A stretch of 6,932 bases of DNA, taken from NCBI GenBank assembly GCA_003643935.1, contig QMLJ01000058.1:1-6932 (forward strand). The letters are read 5' to 3'. The position numbers were made by a program, and so were the translations under genes. The notes under the pieces were generated by a model. The model was not told the origin of the DNA, searched no databases, and saw only the letters and a program-made list of their open reading frames with translations. The stretch's first letter is position 1. The number at the start of each line of letters is the position of its first letter. This stretch comes from Deltaproteobacteria bacterium. GTDB lineage: Bacteria; Desulfobacterota; Desulfomonilia; UBA1062. Of this stretch, positions 1 to 5,342 are shown piece by piece.

Positions 1-1
1 G

Positions 2-172
2 AAAGCTAAGCTGATCCCACTCATAGATCGTGATATCTTGCATAAGAGTACAATGACTGCCCGGTCCTTTTCTGATAAGGCCGTAAGTGTTATATATAAT
101 ACTTCGCTGGATACAGAGGAAGCGAGGCAGATACCAGAGATAATAATGTCTCAGGTAGATGGAAGGTTTTGA
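2..172 (+). CDS. 3' end of an unrecognised protein (partial, N-terminus outside window)
   Basis: An open frame enters from the left edge and stops at TGA (170-172), giving the last 56 residues of a protein. The tail is soluble-looking, with no membrane segment or cysteine. It begins with a hydrophobic strand (LIPLIDRDILHKS) and later has SVIYNTSLDTEEARQIPE, ending in VDGRF. I do not recognise the family; a Rossmann or P-loop type protein is possible but no diagnostic motif lies in this fragment. It converges on the methyltransferase gene, whose stop codon is only 19 bp away. I see no convincing terminator hairpin between them. The other two forward frames are interrupted early, which supports this frame. 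Confidence is limited because only the 3' end is present. Confidence 0.5.
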   Translation, partial: KAKLIPLIDRDILHKSTMTARSFSDKAVSVIYNTSLDTEEARQIPEIIMSQVDGRF

Positions 173-191
173 GACCGAATATTCCTTAATA

Positions 192-857
192 CTACTTGTT
201 GGTCCGTGCTTGCTTGGAGTATGCGAGGTCTGTCCAGCACACCAAAATCTTTGACCTGCCTTTAGGTAAGCTTATTTTTTCAACCTTTACAAAATACCTT
301 TCAAGTATGTCCTTTTCATACTTCAAGATATCGATAGCCCTTCTTAGGCCCATAGATAGAAGGCGTATATACAATAGTATTCTTATCAACATACTTTCTG
401 GCAAGTCATGCTCCATAACAAGAAAGGGATGTCCTGGTTTTAACACCCGTATTACCTCTTTCAGCATTTTATCCTGTGCATCTCCTTGTAGCTCGTAGAA
501 GGCATAGGCACATGTCACGGCGTCGAATATATGGCTCTTGAAGGGGAGGTAGGCCGCATCTGACTCTACCAATAATACATTCTCCAGACTCCTCGTTTTT
601 TTCAGGCCCTCTTTCAGCATACCATGAGAGAAATCGGATCCAATAACCATGCCCTTTGGACCTACCTTATTACAAAGGTAGTGCAACATTGCTCCCGTGC
701 CTGTACAGAGATCAAGGGCAACATCACCCTTTTCCAGTGGTGATGCATTGGAAAGAAGTTTCCTCAGCCTGCCCTCTTTATCGGCTGAGTGTAAAGATAC
801 AAACCTGTCGTAAAAACTGGAAAACACATTATAATAATGTCTTCTGTATGTTTTCAT
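192..857 (-). CDS. Class I SAM-dependent methyltransferase, UbiE/MenG-like
   Basis: A 221-residue protein with a complete Rossmann-type methyltransferase core. Motif I is LDLCTGTGAM (residues 48-57, the glycine loop that binds SAM). An acidic residue in VIGSDFS (D75) is placed to hold the ribose, VESDAAYLPF (97-106) fits motif II, FDAVTCAYAFYEL (111-123) is the next strand, and RVLKPG (137-142) is the motif III turn. This pattern is typical of the UbiE/COQ5 and Methyltransf_11 group, which methylates quinones, lipids or small molecules. The C-terminal third has a hydrophobic stretch around 156-170 and may touch the membrane. It is the third gene of the resB-ccsB operon, 45 bp after ccsB, so a respiratory role such as menaquinone methylation is an attractive inference, not shown. 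The ATG is the only possible start (an in-frame TAA lies two codons upstream), yet there is no good Shine-Dalgarno sequence, so translation may be weak. Fold is confident; substrate unknown. Confidence 0.85.
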   Translation of the reverse strand: MKTYRRHYYNVFSSFYDRFVSLHSADKEGRLRKLLSNASPLEKGDVALDLCTGTGAMLHYLCNKVGPKGMVIGSDFSHGMLKEGLKKTRSLENVLLVESDAAYLPFKSHIFDAVTCAYAFYELQGDAQDKMLKEVIRVLKPGHPFLVMEHDLPESMLIRILLYIRLLSMGLRRAIDILKYEKDILERYFVKVEKISLPKGRSKILVCWTDLAYSKQARTNK

Positions 858-902
858 GAGATGTTATTATCTTAGTAATATTCCCTGTAAAGTATTTTAA
901 AA

Positions 903-1733
903 CTATGATCCTAGATAGCTATGTAGACCGGGCAGGTAATTTACACCCAGGTATGTAAAGAATACGCTTATGAGACCAATGAGTGTAAGTATGGCCAGGT
1001 GTCTTCCTCTGTTTTTGCCAACGAGACGTGAATGCAGGGCAGCGGTAAATATAAGCCATGTGATAAGTGCCCATGTCTCCTTGGGATCCCAGCCCCAGTA
1101 AGTACCCCACGCATAGTATGCCCATACTGAGCCGGTTATGATACCTAGGCTAAACAGTATGTACCCCACGACAACACTTTGATAGATATATCTCTCAAGC
1201 ACCTTTTTGTCTGGTAGGCCTTTAGATATGCTGCCAGCTTTTTTCCTGTCCTTTAATAGGTATATGAAGCTGAAGATGGAAGCCACGACAAAGGCTGCAT
1301 AACCCAGGAAACAAGTTATGACATGTCCAACAAGCCAGTTGCTTTTAAGGGCAGGTATAAGCGGCTGTATCTTGGTATCTATATCTGGAGAAAATGATGC
1401 ATATGCCATGAACAGAAATGCCACCGGTAGCACAAATGTATCCAATCCCTTTGCCTCTCTCTTTCGTTCGATGACCAGAGAGAACACCACTATTGTCCAT
1501 GCAAAGAATACAAGCGACTCGTAGAGATTTGACAGTGGTGCATGTCCGATGCCGAGCTTGTATGATTCAAACCATCTTATTATAAGACCTGCGGTATGGC
1601 CTGTAAGTCCTGTTATTGTTACAAAATAGGTGATCTTGTCCAGCCCTTCCTTGCCGGTTACCATTCTTAGAATGGAGAAGAAAAATGCTGCCAAATATAT
1701 GAAGGTTACCCAGCTCAGTATGATTGTATTCAA
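903..1733 (-). CDS. ccsB: Cytochrome c biogenesis protein CcsB/CcsA (ResC), System II
   Basis: A 276-residue polytopic membrane protein of the CcsA/ResC family. With ResB it forms the System II cytochrome c synthetase, which exports haem and attaches it to CXXCH motifs of apocytochromes outside the membrane. The diagnostic tryptophan-rich WWD haem-binding segment is at residues 204-226 (WAYYAWGTYWGWDPKETW). GHAPLSNLYESL (63-74) is a family signature. H137 (VGHV) before the WWD segment and H271 (GLHSY) after it sit where the external haem-ligand histidines are known to lie; H46 and H234 are further conserved-type candidates. About eight hydrophobic segments are visible and the length is normal for the family. 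The start is TTG, overlapping the resB stop by 4 bp (TTGA). It has a GGGAGG ribosome binding site 6 nt upstream inside the resB 3' end, so translational coupling is likely. Confidence 0.95.
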   Translation of the reverse strand: MNTIILSWVTFIYLAAFFFSILRMVTGKEGLDKITYFVTITGLTGHTAGLIIRWFESYKLGIGHAPLSNLYESLVFFAWTIVVFSLVIERKREAKGLDTFVLPVAFLFMAYASFSPDIDTKIQPLIPALKSNWLVGHVITCFLGYAAFVVASIFSFIYLLKDRKKAGSISKGLPDKKVLERYIYQSVVVGYILFSLGIITGSVWAYYAWGTYWGWDPKETWALITWLIFTAALHSRLVGKNRGRHLAILTLIGLISVFFTYLGVNYLPGLHSYLGS

Positions 1734-3106
1734 ACCCTTCCTCCCTTGTAGTTCTCTAGCAATTCTTTTATGGGTCTATCCGCATTTGTGTCCCCTGTCT
1801 TTCCTGTTGCTACCACTGTGAAATTTATGCCTTCTGAATCTCTAGCTATCTTGATCCAGATCCTCTTTTGAGGATAAGTGAACGTGAGTAAAAGGCCTGC
1901 TATTATAATTACGCCACCCAGGCCCACAACAGGTATGCCAGGGTCCTTGTTTACCATGATTCCTGTATAATACTTGTCCCGTATACCATCAAGATAGAAG
2001 GTATATGGCTTGAATGAGCTGGGATTCAGGTTGGGGAACCTTTCAAAAAGTTGAGGTATACGTTCTTTCAACTTTTCTATGTGCTCTAGTACAAAGAATT
2101 GAATCCAGCTATCATGAGAATGTACCCCTATCTCGACAGCAGGTCCCATTCCCATGAGATTTTTATCAACGCGCAGGACATGAATAAATGTTTCGTCATT
2201 CGGGAGCTTGAACACAGACCCCGCTCTTACCTTGACAGTTTTTGTACCATCTGGATTCTTCTTTATACGTATGGATGCCTCTGGATAATCCCTGTAGTTA
2301 GATTGGTAAAAGCGAATCCCCATGAACTTTGCAGGGTGATTAACTATTATGGATGCCTTTTTCACGACCTTGTTGTTTACTAAAAAGGAAAGATCCGACC
2401 TGTATTCTTTTGGCATTCCATTATCGTAATACTTTATTTGGAAGTCATCGCAGTGAACAGAAAAACCAAGATCTTTTTCCTGGTTATCTTTAGTGTAGAC
2501 CTTGGTAAAGTATTGTCCCTTTGCAACCTCGACATATCCTTCAAAGCCGAACATGGTCCCGAAGGCTGCACCTAGAACAATAACCAGGACAGCCACGTGC
2601 ACGAGATGCACAAACAATTTTGCATAGCTCCCTTTTTCCCCGTAGAATAGAACAGAACCTCCGGAATCTCTCTTTTCTACCCTCTTATATCTTTCTCTAA
2701 GTATGTTTTCTATCTTGGTGCCTAGTTGCTCGGTGTTTGCCCTGGGAATGGTAAGGCTGTATCCTTTTTTATTTTTTGGTATAGCAGGTAATATCCGTTT
2801 TTTGAGGATTCTCCATGAACTTCTGAAATCTTTTATGGAACATACTATGAGGTTGAGGCAAAGCATGGCCCCTAGTGCAATAAACCAGGTGGAGTGGTAT
2901 GTATCGAAGAGGCCAAGTGTATTGAATAACTTAAATGCCCATGGTTTTAAATGCATTCCAAACTCTTTGGCTGCATCCCCTTGCGGGATCACTGTACCAA
3001 GTATGGAGACAAGGGCGATAACAATCAGTAGGGTTATATTTAACCTGAGTGATAGGAGCATGGACCATATCCTAGAGTTGTTCTTTCCTTTTTTACTGGT
3101 ACTCAT
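1730..3106 (-). CDS. resB: Cytochrome c biogenesis protein ResB (Ccs1), System II
   Basis: A 458-residue membrane protein of the ResB/Ccs1 family, the partner of CcsB in haem delivery and apocytochrome ligation. It has the expected architecture. Three membrane segments lie near residues 16-40, 73-92 and 163-187. A large extracytoplasmic domain spans roughly 188-388, and a fourth membrane segment (about 390-411) is followed by a short cytoplasmic tail. Family signatures are visible: a GTVIPQ turn after the first helix, H167/H170 in the third helix, IVNHPAKFMGIRFYQSNY (254-271) and YTGIMVNKDPG (380-390). The ATG is preceded by AAGGAG at a 5-nt spacing, a clear ribosome binding site that fixes the start. 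It is the first gene of the resB-ccsB-methyltransferase operon. Its last codons carry the ribosome binding site for ccsB. Confidence 0.95.
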   Translation of the reverse strand: MSTSKKGKNNSRIWSMLLSLRLNITLLIVIALVSILGTVIPQGDAAKEFGMHLKPWAFKLFNTLGLFDTYHSTWFIALGAMLCLNLIVCSIKDFRSSWRILKKRILPAIPKNKKGYSLTIPRANTEQLGTKIENILRERYKRVEKRDSGGSVLFYGEKGSYAKLFVHLVHVAVLVIVLGAAFGTMFGFEGYVEVAKGQYFTKVYTKDNQEKDLGFSVHCDDFQIKYYDNGMPKEYRSDLSFLVNNKVVKKASIIVNHPAKFMGIRFYQSNYRDYPEASIRIKKNPDGTKTVKVRAGSVFKLPNDETFIHVLRVDKNLMGMGPAVEIGVHSHDSWIQFFVLEHIEKLKERIPQLFERFPNLNPSSFKPYTFYLDGIRDKYYTGIMVNKDPGIPVVGLGGVIIIAGLLLTFTYPQKRIWIKIARDSEGINFTVVATGKTGDTNADRPIKELLENYKGGRV

Positions 3107-3175
3107 CTTTACTCCTTAGTTTTATTTTTGCTGACCTGTCTTGCATCCATGCATGGCCTTGGCACTCTTCTGTCT

Positions 3176-3203
3176 TTTATTGTTAGTTGATCCTAATACT
3201 CAA
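3176..3203 (-). promoter_or_regulatory. Candidate sigma70-like promoter for resB operon
   Basis: On the minus strand TTGAGT (3203-3198) is followed, after 16 bp, by AATAAA (3181-3176). The predicted start would leave a leader of roughly 65 nt before the resB ATG. Both boxes are imperfect, so this is only the best match seen in the region. Confidence 0.25.
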
Positions 3204-3216
3204 GGGAGATAAATAA

Positions 3217-3239
3217 ACCTTGGAAAGCCTTTTCCAGGT
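3217..3239. repeat. Small bulged inverted repeat upstream of resB
   Basis: ACCT-T-GGAAA and TTTCCAGGT form a 9-bp stem with one bulged T and a 4-nt loop (GCCT). It lies directly upstream of the candidate resB -35 box, so an operator is conceivable. There is no T tract, so it is not a terminator. It could be chance. Confidence 0.25.
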
Positions 3240-3356
3240 ATTCCCTGTACTATTACTATACAATAAATTGCAGAACTTTTTTATAAGTAATCACAGTCGC
3301 AAGTCAAGCTTTATGCTTAATTTATACCATGGATCTAGCTAGCGGATTTACTGGTA

Positions 3357-3385
3357 TTGATTTTAGGTGGGCCTTACCCTAAGTA
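3357..3385 (+). promoter_or_regulatory. Candidate sigma70-like promoter for cbpA
   Basis: TTGATT (3357-3362), a 17-bp spacer and TAAGTA (3380-3385) lie about 45 bp before the cbpA start. The -10 box is poor. No heat-shock type box (sigma32 or a CIRCE repeat) was recognised, so nothing in the sequence indicates stress control. Confidence 0.25.
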
Positions 3386-3430
3386 TTATCTAAGAAAGTA
3401 TTTAATTAAACAACATTAGAGGCATGAGAA

Positions 3431-4369
3431 GTGGAATACAAGGATTATTACAAGATACTTGGCGTGGGCAGGAACGCTAGCCAGGACGAGATAAAAAAGG
3501 CATACAGAAGGCTTGCGAGAAAATACCATCCTGATGCCAACAAGGGTGATCCCGAGGCAGAGAAACGTTTCAAGGAAATAGGTGAGGCCTACGAGGTCCT
3601 CGGTGATCCCGAGAAGAGGAGTCGTTACGACGCACTTGGGACAAACTGGCAACAGGGTCAAAGCTTTACGCCGCCCCCTGATTTTGAAGACCTATTTGGC
3701 TTTCCTTTTGGTTTTGGAAGGAAGCCTGGTAGGGGCAGGACGTTCAGTTTTGAGTTCGGTACAGGTGGTGCTAGCCATCATGGCACCTTCTCTGATTTCT
3801 TTGATGCGCTGTTTGGGGACATGCATCAAGGGAGTCAATACGCCGGGAGAAGACAGTCACCCAGGGGCAGGGACATTGAGGCCGAGATAGGTGTTAGCAT
3901 TGAAGAGGCCCACAGTGGGGCGACAAAACAGGTACTTGTGGAAAATAGCCATGGTAACAGGCGTCTTAACGTGAAGATACCTAGGGGTGCTTACGATGGC
4001 ATGAAGATACGCCTCGCAGGCCAAGGTGAGCCTGGGCCAGGGGGCAATGGAGACCTTTACCTGAGGATAAAGATTTTTCCTCATCCTAGATACAAGATAG
4101 AAGGTAACGATCTGGTAACGGTCTTAGAACTTGCCCCGTGGGATGCTGCACTTGGAACCACGTGCACAGTGGAGACCCTGGATGGACCTGTTAAGCTAAA
4201 GGTCCCACAGGGCGTATCCTCTGGTCAGAGGTTACGTCTTAAGGGCAAGGGCCTTGGTGGACGTGGGGATCTTTATGCCGAGATAAAGATAGTTGTACCT
4301 AGGCACCTTTCCACGGAGGAAAAACGGCTTTTTACAGAATTGAAGAAGGTCTCGTCTTTTAAGCCCTGA
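3431..4369 (+). CDS. cbpA: Class B J-domain co-chaperone (CbpA/DnaJ-like, no zinc finger)
   Basis: A 312-residue Hsp40 that would stimulate the ATPase of a DnaK-type Hsp70 and deliver unfolded clients in the cytoplasm. Residues 3-70 are a full J domain with the essential HPD motif at 33-35. A Gly/Phe-rich linker (about 83-130, with [11 protein letters not shown] and DFFDALFGD) follows. Two C-terminal beta domains come next (about 147-220 and 223-292), including the [20 protein letters not shown] and [18 protein letters not shown] strands of client-binding domains. The four CxxCxGxG zinc repeats of class A DnaJ are absent; the only cysteine is C245. Length matches CbpA-like proteins (about 300 residues). 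The start is GTG, with AGAGG 8 nt upstream as a moderate ribosome binding site. No dnaK or grpE is adjacent, so this is a stand-alone co-chaperone. The symbol cbpA reflects architecture, not proven orthology. Confidence 0.92.
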   Translation: MEYKDYYKILGVGRNASQDEIKKAYRRLARKYHPDANKGDPEAEKRFKEIGEAYEVLGDPEKRSRYDALGTNWQQGQSFTPPPDFEDLFGFPFGFGRKPGRGRTFSFEFGTGGASHHGTFSDFFDALFGDMHQGSQYAGRRQSPRGRDIEAEIGVSIEEAHSGATKQVLVENSHGNRRLNVKIPRGAYDGMKIRLAGQGEPGPGGNGDLYLRIKIFPHPRYKIEGNDLVTVLELAPWDAALGTTCTVETLDGPVKLKVPQGVSSGQRLRLKGKGLGGRGDLYAEIKIVVPRHLSTEEKRLFTELKKVSSFKP

Positions 4370-4377
4370 GCATGAAG

Positions 4378-4409
4378 ACCTTTGCCTGGCAGGATGACCA
4401 GGCAAAGGT
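4378..4409. terminator. Perfect stem-loop between convergent cbpA and comEA-like genes
   Basis: ACCTTTGCCTGG (4378-4389) and CCAGGCAAAGGT (4398-4409) form a perfect 12-bp stem with an 8-nt loop. It begins 8 bp after the cbpA stop and ends 12 bp before the comEA-like stop, a position expected of a bidirectional terminator. Neither side carries a clear U tract, so intrinsic termination may be weak and the stem could equally protect 3' ends. Confidence 0.7.
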
Positions 4410-4421
4410 GGAAAGTGCTCT

Positions 4422-4730
4422 TTACTTGATGTGCAACGTGGTCTTACCCTCAAGCCTGAGATAGGCCTTTATGGCGTTAAGCTTCTTTTCTCCGATACCT
4501 TTTACCTTCATTAGGTCGTCGACGGACTTAAAGGGACCGTTTGCATTGCGAAAAGCCACGATACCCTGGGCAGTGGATACACCTATACCTGGTAACATCT
4601 GAAGTTCTTCTGCAGTTGCGGTATTGATGTTGATGTAACCCTCTATCTCCTGTGAGGCCATGGTAATACTTCCACAGAAAAGCATTACAAGAGACAGAAA
4701 ACAAAAATACACGATAGACCGTTTGAACAT
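4422..4730 (-). CDS. ComEA-like helix-hairpin-helix DNA-binding protein, exported
   Basis: A 102-residue protein with an N-terminal export signal (positive residues 3-4, hydrophobic core 6-19, plausible cleavage after TMA at residue 25). A single ComEA-type double helix-hairpin-helix domain occupies about 32-93. The hallmark ININTATAEELQMLPGIG opening is present, with the LPGIG (46-50) and VKGIG (76-80) hairpins that contact the DNA backbone. In competent Gram-negative bacteria, short periplasmic ComEA proteins bind incoming DNA and ratchet it through the envelope. Many non-competent bacteria also carry such proteins, so a competence role is inference. The ATG has a strong AAGGAGG site 6 nt upstream. 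No other com or pil genes are adjacent. The nearest gene with a related theme is the secreted nuclease beyond the tRNA. Cys19 does not make a lipobox because a bulky Phe precedes it. Confidence 0.9.
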   Translation of the reverse strand: MFKRSIVYFCFLSLVMLFCGSITMASQEIEGYININTATAEELQMLPGIGVSTAQGIVAFRNANGPFKSVDDLMKVKGIGEKKLNAIKAYLRLEGKTTLHIK

Positions 4731-4792
4731 AACAACCCTCCTTAAGGAATTAAGATTAAATCAAAGGAAGTAACATCAGGGATGATACAGGA

Positions 4793-4820
4793 ATAGTAAG
4801 GGAGATCTGAATAAAGTCAA
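4793..4820 (-). promoter_or_regulatory. Candidate sigma70 promoter for the comEA-like gene
   Basis: On the minus strand TTGACT (4820-4815) is followed after 16 bp by TACTAT (4798-4793), five and four matches to consensus. A T7 tract (4828-4822 on the minus strand) directly precedes the -35 box and could act as an UP-like element. The leader would be about 55 nt. The 11-bp TTGACTTTATT here recurs at the nuclease promoter. Confidence 0.45.
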
Positions 4821-4831
4821 GTAAAAAAACA

Positions 4832-5044
4832 TCAGACGCCAGGCGAACGGGTGCCAGGTAAGAAAGCTATGTCTTTTCGTAGTCCTTTGTGAATCCACCT
4901 GTTTTGTCGGCTTTTACGGTCTTCGGTCTCCTGCCTCCGTACCCCGGCGTCCGGTTTCCTTATAGCCATACCCTCTATCTATATACCCTACACCTTGCAT
5001 CCTAGACTATGAACCTTATTTTTCTTTTGACGCCTGACGCCTGA
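4832..5044 (-). other. Long imperfect inverted repeat; possible structured RNA or relic element
   Basis: Positions 4832-4845 and 5031-5044 are inverted copies matching at 12 of 14 positions, 185 bp apart. Read as minus-strand RNA the two mismatches become G-U wobbles, so all 14 positions can pair. The right-hand arm of that RNA is followed within two bases by seven U residues, the arrangement of a small RNA closed by a stem and a U tract. The interior has no coding frame of useful size; it contains short direct repeats (CGGTCT twice near 4917-4930, and GCCAGG near 4839 and 4853). A weak TATAAG-like -10 lies at 5083-5078. Alternatives are a degenerate miniature mobile element or a chance pairing of low-complexity GACGCC repeats. 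No known RNA family was recognised. Confidence 0.3.
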
Positions 5045-5055
5045 CGCCTATTAAT
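5027..5055 (+). promoter_or_regulatory. Candidate promoter for tRNA-Ala
   Basis: TTGACG (5027-5032), a 17-bp spacer and ATTAAT (5050-5055) match consensus at five and four positions. The start would lie near 5062, giving a leader of about 45 nt to be removed by RNase P. The spacer is made almost wholly of the GACGCCT repeat. A second -35-like TTGACT (5064-5069) has no acceptable -10 box. Confidence 0.35.
5028..5048 (+). repeat. Three tandem copies of TGACGCC
   Basis: Three perfect, uninterrupted 7-bp units fill 5028-5048. The array overlaps the proposed -35 box and spacer of the tRNA promoter and forms one arm of the 4832-5044 inverted repeat. A 7-bp unit can slip during replication, so the copy number may differ between strains. 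Confidence 0.8.
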
Positions 5056-5107
5056 CATGATTCTTGACTACCTACGGCTTATATGGTAGCTCAAAATTTA
5101 TGATCAC

Positions 5108-5183
5108 GGGGCCGTAGCTCAGTTGGGAGAGCGCATGAATGGCATTCATGAGGTCGAGGGTTCGATTCCCTTCGGCTCCACCA
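5108..5183 (+). tRNA. tRNA-Ala (anticodon GGC)
   Basis: A 76-nt cloverleaf with the CCA end encoded (5181-5183). The acceptor stem GGGGCCG pairs with CGGCTCC and contains the G3-U70 wobble that is the main identity element for alanyl-tRNA synthetase. The D stem is GCTC/GAGC. The anticodon stem is CATGA/TCATG around loop ATGGCAT, placing anticodon GGC at 5141-5143 (reads GCC). The T stem is GAGGG/CCCTT with the standard TTCGATT loop. It stands alone, with a terminator about 84 bp downstream. No partial copy of its 3' end was seen elsewhere, so there is no sign of an integration event. Confidence 0.97.
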
Positions 5184-5266
5184 CTTAAATCCTTGGTCCT
5201 GTTGTAGAAATCCCTGTGCATGTCTTATTTATGGCCAGGATGTCATGAGACTATATAACATATGTA

Positions 5267-5299
5267 GGGGGCCCTCATGTGCTAGAGGGCCCTTTTCTT
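5267..5299 (+). terminator. Rho-independent terminator after tRNA-Ala
   Basis: GGGCCCTC (5269-5276) and GAGGGCCC (5285-5292) make a perfect 8-bp GC-rich stem, extendable by two G-U pairs, with an 8-nt loop and then TTTTCTT. The T tract is on the plus strand, so it terminates the tRNA transcript. The convergent nuclease gene ends 44 bp beyond it, but there is no T tract in that direction. Confidence 0.85.
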
Positions 5300-5342
5300 G
5301 AATTAGACCAGGACTGGACAACAGGTCATGGTTTACCAGCAT

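Larger units (their letters stand above)
3107..3430. other. Divergent intergenic region between resB and cbpA
   Basis: These 324 bp hold no coding frame that I would support. The region must contain the promoters of both divergent genes. Candidate sigma70-like boxes and a bulged inverted repeat are listed separately. Other visible details are a perfect 10-bp palindrome CCATGCATGG (3147-3156), within the probable resB leader, and a short CTAGCTAG palindrome near 3334. Both are small enough to be chance. No tRNA or recognised riboswitch fold was seen. Confidence 0.5.

Noticed and set aside
173..204. GACC ... GGTC pairing between the two convergent genes at the left edge
   Set aside because: Only four base pairs across a long loop with no T tract; not enough to call a terminator.
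2099..2383. Open frame of 94 codons on the plus strand within resB
   Set aside because: It lies wholly antisense to a well-conserved resB gene and shows no motif or ribosome binding site.
4671..4676. Possible lipoprotein cysteine (C19) in the ComEA-like signal
   Set aside because: The residue before the cysteine is Phe and the lipobox pattern is absent; ordinary signal peptidase cleavage after residue 25 fits better.
4831..5051. CRISPR-like array suggested by repeated GACGCC units
   Set aside because: The units are 7 bp, tandem and without spacers, and no cas gene is present.
5099..5104. TATGAT, a good -10 match directly before tRNA-Ala
   Set aside because: Transcription from it would start inside the tRNA, after the mature 5' end, so it cannot make a functional tRNA.
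5108..5183. tRNA-Ala as an integration (att) site
   Set aside because: No integrase gene and no repeated copy of the tRNA 3' end were found anywhere in the window.
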